From contig CAZYQE010000001.1 in NCBI GenBank assembly GCA_964650315.1, positions 62,001 through 126,000 on the forward strand: 64,000 nucleotides of DNA, written 5' to 3'. The translations under genes were made by a program, and so were the position numbers. Below, piece after piece: positions 43,545-51,899 of this stretch. The number at the start of each line of letters is the position of its first letter. Position 1 is the stretch's first letter. This stretch comes from CAJMSU01 sp964650315 (GTDB lineage Bacteria; Bacillota_I; Bacilli_A; RF39; UBA660). The notes beneath the pieces are model-generated. The model did no database searches. It was not told where the DNA came from and saw only the letters and a program-made list of their open reading frames with translations.

Positions 43545-45585
43545 TTATTTATATATAGTTATACTTATATTAGTATTATTAATATCACTAATTAGAATTA
43601 ATCTAAATCAAGAAAATAATATAAATATAAAAGAATCAATTATACTAGATCAAGTTATAGATGGAAATAAATTATCTTTAACATTAAAATCTAATAATAA
43701 ATATATTGGTAATTATTATTTCAAATCTAAAAAAGAATTAAACTATTATAAAGATAATTTTAATCTAGGGGATAAAATAAGTATTAATGGAACTATTAAT
43801 AATATAGATTCTAATACTACAAAAAATACTTTTAATTATAAAAAGTATTTAGAATATAAACATATATATAAAACAGTAAAAATAGATTCTATTAAAAAAA
43901 TATCTAATACTAATAATATTTATTATTTATTAAAACAAAGTATAATTAATAGTCTAAATAATAATCCATATTTAAATACTTTTATATTAGGAGATAAAAG
44001 ATATTTAAAACAAGAAATAAAAGAGTCTTATCAAAATAATGGTATATCTCATTTATTTGCTTTAAGTGGTATGCATACAAGTTTACTTGGAGGAATTATA
44101 TTATCTATTCTAAAGAAATTAAAAGTATCTGAAAACAAAAGATATTTAATTACTTGTATTATTTTATTATTATATTTATTTCTAACAGGAATTTCTCCAT
44201 CTATACTTAGAGGAGTACTATTCTTTATATTATTTTCTATTAATAAAATATATTATTTCTATATTAAAGGATATAACATATTTATTTTAACTCTATCTAT
44301 ATCTTTATTAATAGAACCATTCTATATTTATGAAGTAGCTTTCTGGTATTCTTTTACTATTAGTCTAACTTTAATATTAATGGGAGAGTTTATAAATAGA
44401 TACAATAATTATCTAAAGAAATTATTAATAACATCATTCCTATCTTTTGTATCTAGTATTCCTATAACTTTATATAATTTCTATCAAATAAACATACTAA
44501 GTATTATATATAATTTATTCTATGTACCATTAATAAGTATTATAATATTTCCATTATCACTCCTAACATACATATTTAATTTTCTAGAACCACTATATAA
44601 TATATTAATCAATATATTAGAAACAACATCTTTATACTTAAATAAAATAAATACTTTTAAATTTATATTTCCAAAACTAAATATAATTATTTATATATTA
44701 TATTTTATATTTATAATAATCTTTTTTATTGGTCTTAATAAAAAGAAAAGACTATTATATATACCATTATTTTTATTAATAATTATTCATTACTTTTATC
44801 CATATTATATAAATGATAATTATATAAAGATGCTTGATATTGGACAGGGAGATTCTTTTATACTTCATTCTAATAATAAAACTGTACTTATAGATACAGG
44901 AGGGAACATGTCTTTTATAAGAGATAAATGGATGATAAGAAAAAAGAATAATTCATTAGTAAAAAATATAACTATACCATTACTTAAATCCTTAGGTATT
45001 AAAAAAATAGATATAATGATTCTTACTCATGGTGATTATGATCATCTAGGAGAAGCATTAAATCTAATTAATAATTTTAAAGTAGATAAAGTTTATATAA
45101 ATGATAATAGAATTAATTATTTAGAAAGACAAATTATAAAGAAACATAATAATATTTATATATCTAAAGAAGGAACTAATTTTAATATAGGTAATTTTAA
45201 TTTCTTAGAATTAAACACTGATTTAGAAGATGAAAATGATAGTAGTTCTATATACTATATAACTTATAATAATTTAAAAATGTTATTTACAGGAGATGCA
45301 TCTGTTAAAAGTGAAGAATATATATTAAATAATTATAATATTAAAAATATAGATATGTTAAAACTAGGTCATCATGGATCAAGAACTTCTACAAGTGAAG
45401 ATTTATTAGAAAAAACAAACCCCAAACTAGCTTTAATCTCATGTGGAAGAAACAATAGATTTGGGCATCCCCATTTAGAAACAATAGAGAAACTAAATAA
45501 ATATAATATTAATTATTTAAGAACAGATAAACTAGGTACAATTACAATTAATCTTGACACATATAAAATAACTACAGGAAATTAG
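43513..45585 (+). CDS. comEC: ComEC competence DNA channel
   Basis: 690 residues. Starts at TTG with AGGAGA eight bases upstream, overlapping comEA by 32 bases; no ATG is available. An N-terminal helix and OB-like DUF4131 part, the competence membrane domain with NGISHLFALSGMHTSLLGGI and ISPSILRGVLFFI, then the soluble metallo-beta-lactamase-like domain from about residue 440: KMLDIGQGDSFILHS, LIDTGGN, ILTHGDYDHLGE, LKLGHHGSRTSTSE. All metal ligands of that domain are present, so its proposed nuclease function may be intact. Transports single-stranded DNA into the cell. Confidence 0.95.
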   Translation: MLKLRTVLLSNYLYIVILILVLLISLIRINLNQENNINIKESIILDQVIDGNKLSLTLKSNNKYIGNYYFKSKKELNYYKDNFNLGDKISINGTINNIDSNTTKNTFNYKKYLEYKHIYKTVKIDSIKKISNTNNIYYLLKQSIINSLNNNPYLNTFILGDKRYLKQEIKESYQNNGISHLFALSGMHTSLLGGIILSILKKLKVSENKRYLITCIILLLYLFLTGISPSILRGVLFFILFSINKIYYFYIKGYNIFILTLSISLLIEPFYIYEVAFWYSFTISLTLILMGEFINRYNNYLKKLLITSFLSFVSSIPITLYNFYQINILSIIYNLFYVPLISIIIFPLSLLTYIFNFLEPLYNILINILETTSLYLNKINTFKFIFPKLNIIIYILYFIFIIIFFIGLNKKKRLLYIPLFLLIIIHYFYPYYINDNYIKMLDIGQGDSFILHSNNKTVLIDTGGNMSFIRDKWMIRKKNNSLVKNITIPLLKSLGIKKIDIMILTHGDYDHLGEALNLINNFKVDKVYINDNRINYLERQIIKKHNNIYISKEGTNFNIGNFNFLELNTDLEDENDSSSIYYITYNNLKMLFTGDASVKSEEYILNNYNIKNIDMLKLGHHGSRTSTSEDLLEKTNPKLALISCGRNNRFGHPHLETIEKLNKYNINYLRTDKLGTITINLDTYKITTGN

Positions 45586-45635
45586 TATAGACAAAAATAA
45601 TTATTTTAGATAGAATTATATTAAGTGGTGATATT

Positions 45636-46538
45636 ATGAAGAAAGTAAAAAATGTTATTGATAAAGCAGATGAGACTGCTTTAGTACATGATTATCAAGA
45701 TGCATGTAGTAATAAAGAATTTAAAGACTATGTTGATGGTTTAAATATTAATGATGATATACTTATGAAATATACTTCTAGTTTAGAAGAAAGTTTTTGT
45801 GAAGAGAAAAATTGTAGTAAGTGTAAAAGTATTACTACTTGTAAAAATAATATAGTTGGATATAAATATACTCCAGAAAAAGATAATAATATAATTACTT
45901 TTTCATATATTGCGTGTCCTAGAAAACAAAAAGAAATAAAGAATAATTTATATAAAGAAAATGTAGAATTATTTGATATACCTAAAGAAATTAGTGAAGC
46001 TTCATTTAAGAATATTTATAAAGATGATTCAGCTAGGCTTCCTATACTTAAATATTTTAATGAGTTTATGAAAAACTATGATAAGAAAGATAAACCTAAA
46101 GGATTATATTTAAATGGATCTTTTGGATCTGGTAAAACTTATTTAGTTGCAGCTCTTTTCAATGAGATGGCTAAAAAAGATATTAAATCTGCATTAATAT
46201 ATTATCCAGAGTTTTTAAGAAGTTTGAAAGCATCTTTCCAAACAGATTATAAAGAAAAATTTGAATATATAAAGAAGGTTCCATTATTACTACTTGATGA
46301 TATTGGTGCAGAAAACTGTAGTAGTTGGTCTAGAGATGAAATTTTAGGACCTATACTTCAATATCGTATGGAAAGTAATCTACCTACATTCTTTACATCT
46401 AATTTAACTTTAAAAGAATTAGAAAAAGCTTTATCTATTACTACTTCTGGTGTAGATAAAGTTAAAGCTAGAAGAATAATTGAAAGAATAAAATGGTTAA
46501 CTAAAAACTTAGAATTAGTAAGTAAAAACAGACGATAA
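45636..46538 (+). CDS. dnaI: Primosomal protein DnaI, helicase loader
   Basis: 300 residues. N-terminal zinc module CEEKNCSKCKSITTC with a further CPRKQ, as in DnaI, then an AAA+ ATPase domain: Walker A LNGSFGSGKTYL, Walker B LLLLDDIGAENCSSW, sensor-1 FFTSNLTLKEL and a final arginine-rich segment ARRIIERIKWL. DnaI loads the replicative helicase onto DNA. In Bacillus dnaI sits with dnaB and thrS; here dnaI also precedes thrS, separated by an M23 peptidase gene. GTGGTGATATT precedes the ATG. Confidence 0.95.
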   Translation: MKKVKNVIDKADETALVHDYQDACSNKEFKDYVDGLNINDDILMKYTSSLEESFCEEKNCSKCKSITTCKNNIVGYKYTPEKDNNIITFSYIACPRKQKEIKNNLYKENVELFDIPKEISEASFKNIYKDDSARLPILKYFNEFMKNYDKKDKPKGLYLNGSFGSGKTYLVAALFNEMAKKDIKSALIYYPEFLRSLKASFQTDYKEKFEYIKKVPLLLLDDIGAENCSSWSRDEILGPILQYRMESNLPTFFTSNLTLKELEKALSITTSGVDKVKARRIIERIKWLTKNLELVSKNRR

Positions 46539-46540
46539 TT

Positions 46541-46569
46541 TTGACTTTTTTAGTTAAATATGGTATTAT
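46541..46569 (+). promoter_or_regulatory. Promoter of the M23 peptidase gene
   Basis: TTGACT at 46541-46546 and TATTAT at 46564-46569 with a 17-base spacer. The predicted start point is within a few bases of the hairpin that follows, so the transcript would begin with that hairpin. Confidence 0.65.
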
Positions 46570-46572
46570 AAG

Positions 46573-46596
46573 CCCCATTCCGGTGGGGTGTTTTTT
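46573..46596 (+). promoter_or_regulatory. 5' hairpin sequestering the ribosome-binding site of the M23 gene
   Basis: CCCCA (46573-46577) pairs with TGGGG (46584-46588) over TTCCGG. The only ribosome-binding sequence, GGGGTG (46585-46590), lies in the 3' arm. Six T separate it from the ATG at 46597. The fold also looks like a terminator but abuts the coding start. Confidence 0.6.
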
Positions 46597-47376
46597 ATGT
46601 CAAATTTAGACAAATACATATTAAGAGGTAAATTAATGATTACCGCATCAGTTGCCCTTATAATGATTGCTTCAGGTATAGAAATGTATCTATATGAACT
46701 TGAAGATCATAATGAATATAATATAAGTTATGAGAATGTTAATGTTAAAGATATGGCAACCGCAAATGTAGGTAATAAAAAAGAAACTGAAAAAAGTGGT
46801 CTTACTGAAATAATTGATAATTATAATAAACAAATAAATAGTGAGACACCTAAAGAAGTTAATTTACCAGTAATAAATAATAAAGAACAAATGATTCATT
46901 CTAAGACATGGTATTTACCTTGTGAAATGGGTGCTGTATCTGGAGGATTAGATTATTCTCATTATGCATTAGATATAGTTAGTCCAAGAGGAGAAGCTGA
47001 AGCTATATATCCAGTTGCAGATGGTATTATTTCTAATATATATACTGATTATGCAGGAGCTTTAATAGTAACTGTAAATCATAATATAAATGGAAAACTA
47101 TATACATCACAATATGTTCACTTATCTAGATATGAAGATGGAATATATGTAGGTAAACATGTAACTGTTAATGATAAGTTAGGTTATATGGGATCTACTG
47201 GTGTAGCTTATGGAACACATCTACATATAGCTTTACTTGATTGTAATTCATTTAGTAATGATGGTAGATGTGCTGATTTAGGAAGTTTCTTTAACTATGG
47301 AAGAGTTAGATATACACAAGGATTTTATGGACTACAATCTGTAATGAATGTTCCACTTTCTTGGAATAAGAGATAA
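46597..47376 (+). CDS. Membrane-anchored M23 (LytM-type) peptidase
   Basis: 259 residues. A single N-terminal membrane helix (MITASVALIMIASGIEMYLY, about 14-33), an extracellular linker, and an M23 domain with SHYALDIVSP (His 122, Asp 126), YVHLSRYEDG and THLHIALLDC (His 208 and 210), the full zinc set. It cleaves peptidoglycan cross-bridges outside the membrane. SpoIIQ-like proteins have a similar layout, but no clear SpoIIQ feature is present. Its ribosome site is in a 5' hairpin, which suggests post-transcriptional control. It precedes the T-box operon. Confidence 0.9.
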   Translation: MSNLDKYILRGKLMITASVALIMIASGIEMYLYELEDHNEYNISYENVNVKDMATANVGNKKETEKSGLTEIIDNYNKQINSETPKEVNLPVINNKEQMIHSKTWYLPCEMGAVSGGLDYSHYALDIVSPRGEAEAIYPVADGIISNIYTDYAGALIVTVNHNINGKLYTSQYVHLSRYEDGIYVGKHVTVNDKLGYMGSTGVAYGTHLHIALLDCNSFSNDGRCADLGSFFNYGRVRYTQGFYGLQSVMNVPLSWNKR

Positions 47377-47400
47377 AATATTTGAAAATAATAAAAATAG

Positions 47401-47409
47401 TGTTATAAT
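47401..47409 (+). promoter_or_regulatory. Extended -10 promoter of the T-box operon
   Basis: TGTTATAAT matches TGn-TATAAT exactly; the leader starts just downstream. No convincing -35 box is seen. Confidence 0.55.
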
Positions 47410-47419
47410 AAACATGTAA

Positions 47420-47611
47420 ATACAAAGACAAAGGACAAGATAAATTAAAAACTTTATAAAGAGAGTTCGTGGTTGGTGAAAACGAATTAAAGATTAATTT
47501 ATTACTACCTTTCGAGTAGAATTATGAAAAGTAATTCCGGTAATGCCGTTATAAGATTAAGTTAAACAAAGGATGGTACCGTGCTTATGCACTCCTGTAC
47601 TATCCTTTTTT
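47420..47611 (+). promoter_or_regulatory. T-box riboswitch (threonyl-tRNA sensing) with terminator
   Basis: The conserved T-box AAAGGATGGTACCGTG at 47568-47583 is followed by a GTGC-TTAT-GCAC hairpin. The terminator pairs GGATGGTAC (47571-47579) with GTACTATCC (47597-47605), then six T. AGAGAG in distal stem I and a specifier ACC (threonine codon) at 47507-47509, just before TTTCGAGTAG, are visible. Uncharged tRNA-Thr would stabilise the antiterminator. The operon it controls is two unknown genes and thrS. Confidence 0.92.
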
Positions 47612-47629
47612 ATTTTATGAGGTGTTTAT

Positions 47630-48121
47630 ATGGAGAAATTTAAAAAAATAGCAGTTGCTTTGGTTTATCCAGAAGGTACTGTAGATAAATGTATGATTTC
47701 TGACAAAAAGTATCATATAGAATACTTAAAGGAATTATTAAACTTTAATGAAAATTTGACAAACGCTGAAATAGATTGGGAATTAATGAATAAAGGATTT
47801 GTAGTTTTATATAATATTAATTTGGATATAGAATCAGAAACACCAAGCCTTTTTGTAGAACTTCCAGGACAAATAGGAAGTGATAGTCAGTTAGATTTTA
47901 TTGAAGAATTACATAAAACATATCCTCATAATAGACTTCATTATAGAAAATTAATTAAATTACCTGTGATTAAAAAACAGATGGAGAAATTATTAGTAAA
48001 AGCTAATAAAATTAATCGTTATGATATGACCTGCGAATTAGAAGCAGATGATATTGAAAAATATATAAATGAACAAAGACAGATTCTAGAAAGCAATAAA
48101 AACAATTTAAAGAGGAAGTGA
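47630..48121 (+). CDS. Unknown protein first in the T-box thrS operon
   Basis: 163 residues, soluble. MEKFKKIAVALVYPEGTVDK, a hydrophobic middle (FVVLYNINLDIESETPSLFVELPG), HKTYPHNRLHYRKLIKLP and a Lys/Glu-rich end. The N terminus resembles an alpha-beta domain. No family is recognised. GAGGTGTTTAT precedes the ATG; it is the first gene after the threonine T-box and is separated from thrS by a short coupled gene. A link to threonine or tRNA metabolism is suggested by regulation only. Confidence 0.55.
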   Translation: MEKFKKIAVALVYPEGTVDKCMISDKKYHIEYLKELLNFNENLTNAEIDWELMNKGFVVLYNINLDIESETPSLFVELPGQIGSDSQLDFIEELHKTYPHNRLHYRKLIKLPVIKKQMEKLLVKANKINRYDMTCELEADDIEKYINEQRQILESNKNNLKRK

Positions 48122-48125
48122 TTAT

Positions 48126-48311
48126 ATAAAATCTTTAGATGAAATTAAAGAGGAATTACGAGAACTTCATTTTGAAGAGTTTCGTGTTAAAAGAGGCACC
48201 GAAGAAGAAAAACAAGAAGTAAGAGAAAAATTAAAAAAATGTAGAAAAGAACTTGCAAAAGCAATGATAAAAGAATATGAACAAAAAGAAAATGGAGGAA
48301 TGAAAAGATGA
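48126..48311 (+). CDS. Small coiled-coil protein between the T-box gene and thrS, apparent ATA start
   Basis: An open frame from an in-frame TAA at 48108 to TGA at 48309-48311 with no ATG, GTG or TTG in its first 50 codons. GAGGAAGTG at 48112-48120 ends five bases before ATA at 48126, where the ATG would be expected. It reads KSLDEIKEELRELHFEEF, then VKRGTEEEKQEVREKLKK and ends GGMKR: one long charged helix, loosely like L29 in its Leu/Arg pattern but not clearly so. Its last codons overlap the thrS start by four bases (ATGA). The dense packing and translational coupling make it probably real; function unknown. Confidence 0.5.
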   Translation: MKSLDEIKEELRELHFEEFRVKRGTEEEKQEVREKLKKCRKELAKAMIKEYEQKENGGMKR

Positions 48312-50077
48312 TAAATATTAAAGAAGATGAAAAATTAAGTGTAATGAACCATTCATGTGCACATTTACTTGCGCAAGCTGTAAAGCATTTATATAAGGAT
48401 GCTAAGTTTTGGGTTGGTCCTGTAATAGAAGAAGGTTTCTATTATGATATTGATTTAGGGGATCAAGTAATTACTGAAGAAGATTTACCTAAGATAGAAA
48501 AAGAAATGAAAAAGATTGCTAAAGATGGAAAAAGAATAGTAAGAAATGAAATTTCTAAAGAAGAAGCTTTAGAAATGTTTAAAGATGATCCATATAAAAT
48601 AGATTTAATATCTAGAATGGATGAGAATGAAAATGTAATTAGTTGTTATACTCAAGGAGATTTTACAGATTTATGTAGAGGACCTCACCTAGATACAGTT
48701 AAGAAATTAAAGAACTTTAAATTATTAAAAGTTAGTGGAGCTTATTGGAAAGGTGACGCTAAAAATAAAATGCTTCAAAGAATCTATGGTATTTGTTTTG
48801 AAACTCCAGAAGATTTAGAAAATCACTTACAAGAATTAGAAGAAGCAAAACAAAGGGATCATAGAAAAATAGGTAAAGAACAAGAATTATTTATGAATCA
48901 TGAATTAGTTGGTTCTGGAATGCCTTTGTGGCTACCTAATGGGGCAATTATAAGAAAAGAATTAGAAAATTATATTTATGATAAAGAAAGAAAATTAGGA
49001 TATGATCATGTATATACTCCATGTGTGGGAACATCTGATTTATATAAAACTTCTGGCCATTGGGATCATTATAAAGAAAATATGTTTCCTGTTATGAAAG
49101 TTGATGAAGAAGAATTTGTACTTAGACCAATGAATTGTCCACATCATATGCTAATTTATAAAAATAAAATTCATTCATATAGAGATTTACCAATTAGAAT
49201 AGGTGAATTTGCAACAGACTTTAGATATGAAGCTAGTGGGGCAGTTAAAGGATTAGAAAGAGTTCGTTGTATGTGTCAAAATGATGCACACTTATTTGTA
49301 ACTCCTGAACAGATAGGAGAAGAGTTTAAAAAAGTAGTTCATTTAATATTAGAGTGTTATAAAGATTTTGGTATAAAAAAATATAAGTTCAGATTATCAT
49401 TAAGAGATCCAGAAGATAAGGAAAAATACTATGATGATGATAAAATGTGGGATGAAGCAGAACAAAAACTAAGAGAAGTATTAGATGAGTTAGAAGTACC
49501 ATATTTTGAAGCAGTAGGAGAAGCAGCTTTCTATGGACCTAAACTTGATGTAGAAGTAAAACCGGCTGTTGGACCAGAAGTGACATTATCAACTTGTCAA
49601 CTTGATTTCTTGCTACCAAGAAAATTTGAATTATCATATATTGATAATAAAGGAGAGAAGCAAGTGCCTGTTGTAATACATAGAGCTATATATGGAACTT
49701 TTGATAGGTTTACAGCTTTCTATATAGAAGAAACTAAAGGAGCTTTTCCAACATGGTTAGCACCTATTCAAGTTAGAGTTATCCCTGTTAATGCTGAGTT
49801 CCAAGGAGAATATGCAGAAAAAGTATATGATTTATTACATAAAGAAGGTATAAGAGTAGAATTAGATAATCGTAATGAAAAACTAGGTTATAGATTAAGA
49901 GAAGCACAAACTTCTAAAGTACCATATACTTTAATACTAGGAGATAAAGAAAAAGATAGTAACTCTATAAGTTATAGATTGCATGGAGAAAAAGATACTA
50001 CTACAGTTAAGGTTGATGAGTTTGTTGATTTAATTAAAAATGAAATAGAAACTAAGCAAAGAATATCTAACAAATAG
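48308..50077 (+). CDS. thrS: Threonyl-tRNA synthetase lacking the N-terminal TGS domain
   Basis: 589 residues against about 640 in Bacillus. The usual 60-residue TGS domain is missing: within 15 residues of the start the editing domain begins with NHSCAHLLAQAVKHLYKDAK (HxxxH) and carries EEGFYYDI and the later SGAYWKGDAKNKML. The class II catalytic core has motif 2 FRYEASGAVKGLERVR, the zinc-binding MNCPHHM and CQNDAHLF, and motif 3 GTFDRFTAFYIEETKGAF. A C-terminal anticodon-binding domain (VRVIPVNAEFQGEYA, then RNEKLGYRLREAQTSKVPY) is complete. Controlled by a threonine T-box. Last gene of its operon. Confidence 0.96.
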   Translation: MINIKEDEKLSVMNHSCAHLLAQAVKHLYKDAKFWVGPVIEEGFYYDIDLGDQVITEEDLPKIEKEMKKIAKDGKRIVRNEISKEEALEMFKDDPYKIDLISRMDENENVISCYTQGDFTDLCRGPHLDTVKKLKNFKLLKVSGAYWKGDAKNKMLQRIYGICFETPEDLENHLQELEEAKQRDHRKIGKEQELFMNHELVGSGMPLWLPNGAIIRKELENYIYDKERKLGYDHVYTPCVGTSDLYKTSGHWDHYKENMFPVMKVDEEEFVLRPMNCPHHMLIYKNKIHSYRDLPIRIGEFATDFRYEASGAVKGLERVRCMCQNDAHLFVTPEQIGEEFKKVVHLILECYKDFGIKKYKFRLSLRDPEDKEKYYDDDKMWDEAEQKLREVLDELEVPYFEAVGEAAFYGPKLDVEVKPAVGPEVTLSTCQLDFLLPRKFELSYIDNKGEKQVPVVIHRAIYGTFDRFTAFYIEETKGAFPTWLAPIQVRVIPVNAEFQGEYAEKVYDLLHKEGIRVELDNRNEKLGYRLREAQTSKVPYTLILGDKEKDSNSISYRLHGEKDTTTVKVDEFVDLIKNEIETKQRISNK

Positions 50078-50092
50078 TTAGATATTTTTTTT
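50062..50092 (+). terminator. Rho-independent terminator of thrS
   Basis: AATATCTAAC pairs perfectly with GTTAGATATT over five bases and runs into T; the stop codon is at the loop. Confidence 0.85.
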
Positions 50093-50119
50093 GACTTATA
50101 ACGTAAAATATGTTATAAT
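50091..50119 (+). promoter_or_regulatory. Promoter of the TPR gene
   Basis: TTGACT at 50091-50096 and TATAAT at 50114-50119 (with TG extension), 17-base spacer. Confidence 0.7.
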
Positions 50120-50146
50120 AGCAGAGCTTTAAAGGGGGATAATATC

Positions 50147-51760
50147 ATGAGTAAAAATGGCTATAGAAGTATGAGAAACAAAAATAGATATCATAAACAT
50201 AAACATCATAATATTAGTCAAAGAGAAAAGGAACAAAAAAAGAAAAATAAATATAATTCTATTAAAAAATTAGTTCAAGAACGTAAATATCCTAAAGCTT
50301 TAGGGGAAATAGAAGATTATTTATATGAATATCATGATGATGAATATGGTATAAACTTATATGTAACTATTTTAATTGGATTAAATAAAGAAGAAGAAGC
50401 TAAAAAACAAGTAAAAAGATTAATACATATGGATTCTGATAATCAATATAGTGCCATGTATAAAATAGGTAATTTAGAAAAGAAAAATGGTAATATAGAA
50501 AAAGCAGAAAGTCTTTATAAAAAAGTAATTAAAGAAAGTCCATATAATGAAGGATTAACTAAAGTATCTTTAGCTCAAATTTATAAAGAAGATTGTAAAA
50601 TAGAAAAAGCTAAAGAAATATTATTAAGTGTAAAAGATGAACATCAAGGTGCAGCTCTTTTAGAACTATCAAATATTGCTTTAGAAGAAAGTAAAACAAT
50701 AGATGCATTTAATTATGTTAGTCAAATTAAAGAAACTGATAGTAATATATTTAATCGTAGAGTACTTATTCAAAAAGGTAATATAGAAGCAGCTTTTAAT
50801 AATTATGATTTAGCTAAAGAGTATTATGAAAATTCTTTAAGTGGTCCTAGAGATAATGTTTATCGTACTTCAATGTTAAAGCTAATGGAATTAGAAATGG
50901 AATTTGAGAATTACGATAAAGCTTTAAATATATGCGATGAATTACTTCAAAAAGGAGAAGTTATAAATGGTGAGATATATCTAGCTAAAGGACAAATATA
51001 TACAAAGATGAATGAATATGAAGTAGCTAGACAATATTATGAGAAATCTAAAACAGATGCCAATAAAGAAAAGAAAGATGGTAAGATAGCTTTTAATATG
51101 GGAATGTTAGATTTTAAAGAAGGAAAGTTTAATGATGCAGCTAGTAATCTTATTAAATCAAGTCATAATAGAAGATATAGAAAACCTTCAATAATTAATT
51201 TAATATATATTCATATAAGAAAAAAAGATTTTAAAAATGCTAATTATTATTATGAAAAAGCTATAAAAGAATCTATCTTTTCTAAAGATAAAGAAGAAGC
51301 TTTAAAAATAAAAGTAATATTAGATAAAGAAAGAAATAAACATATTAAGTTAGAAGATTCATATTCTTATAGTTTAGGTCAATATATTAATTATGATGAA
51401 AAAGAAGCTTATGAACACATAGAAAAGAATCATTATGGAGAAGATTTTGATAGATCAGTATTTAATGATGATATTAATTTAGAAGAATTAATATTAGATG
51501 TTAAAACTAAAATAGTCCCTGAAAAAAGAGAACTTCAAGGGCTAGCTGATTGTTATTATATAGAAATGGATAATGTAGGTAAGACTAGAGAAGGGGAAGA
51601 ATGTAATGTTATTAAAGTAATAGTAATACCTGATACTAGAAACATTATAACTATGTATCCAATTTCTAATAGATATGGTGAAGAAAGAAAGAAAGAAAAA
51701 CCTAAAGTTAAGAAGATGTCACGTATAGAAATGTTTAATAAAAAGTATAATTTAGACTAA
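50147..51760 (+). CDS. TPR-repeat protein
   Basis: 537 residues. A basic, His-rich N terminus (NKNRYHKHKHHNISQREKEQ), then about ten helix pairs with TPR-type spacing, for example NGNIEKAESLYKKVIKESPYN, EFENYDKALNICDELLQKGE, MNEYEVARQYYEKSKTDANK and EGKFNDAASNLIKSSHN. A different C-terminal domain (about 430-537) has ELQGLADCYYIEMDNVG, then VIKVIVIPDTRNIITMYPIS. No signal or membrane segment, so it is a cytoplasmic scaffold; a binding partner cannot be named. Own promoter, followed by a terminator and then the cell-division cluster. Confidence 0.7.
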   Translation: MSKNGYRSMRNKNRYHKHKHHNISQREKEQKKKNKYNSIKKLVQERKYPKALGEIEDYLYEYHDDEYGINLYVTILIGLNKEEEAKKQVKRLIHMDSDNQYSAMYKIGNLEKKNGNIEKAESLYKKVIKESPYNEGLTKVSLAQIYKEDCKIEKAKEILLSVKDEHQGAALLELSNIALEESKTIDAFNYVSQIKETDSNIFNRRVLIQKGNIEAAFNNYDLAKEYYENSLSGPRDNVYRTSMLKLMELEMEFENYDKALNICDELLQKGEVINGEIYLAKGQIYTKMNEYEVARQYYEKSKTDANKEKKDGKIAFNMGMLDFKEGKFNDAASNLIKSSHNRRYRKPSIINLIYIHIRKKDFKNANYYYEKAIKESIFSKDKEEALKIKVILDKERNKHIKLEDSYSYSLGQYINYDEKEAYEHIEKNHYGEDFDRSVFNDDINLEELILDVKTKIVPEKRELQGLADCYYIEMDNVGKTREGEECNVIKVIVIPDTRNIITMYPISNRYGEERKKEKPKVKKMSRIEMFNKKYNLD

Positions 51761-51787
51761 GTTAGCTAAGGCTAACTTATTTTTTTG
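51758..51787 (+). terminator. Rho-independent terminator
   Basis: TAAGTTAGC pairs perfectly with GCTAACTTA over TAAG, followed by seven T. Confidence 0.88.
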
Positions 51788-51854
51788 TAAAGAAGTGTAA
51801 AATTTTAAAAAACTTTTTATTTCGTATTTACTTTTTCTTTTATATTCGGTAGAA

Positions 51855-51890
51855 TATAATTAGTCAGTGGTGACAAGTGGTAGAAAGTGG
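51855..51890 (+). promoter_or_regulatory. -10 element and triple MraZ box upstream of mraZ
   Basis: TATAAT at 51855-51860 is followed by three GTGG repeats at 51867-51870, 51877-51880 and 51887-51890, spaced exactly 10 bases. The second and third extend to AAGTGG and AAAGTGG. This is the AAAGTG[T/G]-N3 triple repeat bound by MraZ in Mollicutes. MraZ would repress or autoregulate mraZ-rsmH-ftsL-pbp here. The last repeat overlaps the mraZ ribosome site. Confidence 0.75.
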
Positions 51891-51899
51891 GGGATTTCT

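Noticed and set aside
46573..46596. The GC hairpin before the M23 gene as a plain terminator of dnaI
   Set aside because: It fits a terminator in form, but a good promoter ends only a few bases before it and its arm is the ribosome site of the next gene; kept as a regulatory element, with termination as an alternative.
48126..48311. Identifying the small gene before thrS as ribosomal protein L29
   Set aside because: The helical Leu/Arg pattern is only loosely similar, conserved L29 residues are missing, and rpmC belongs in the S10 operon.
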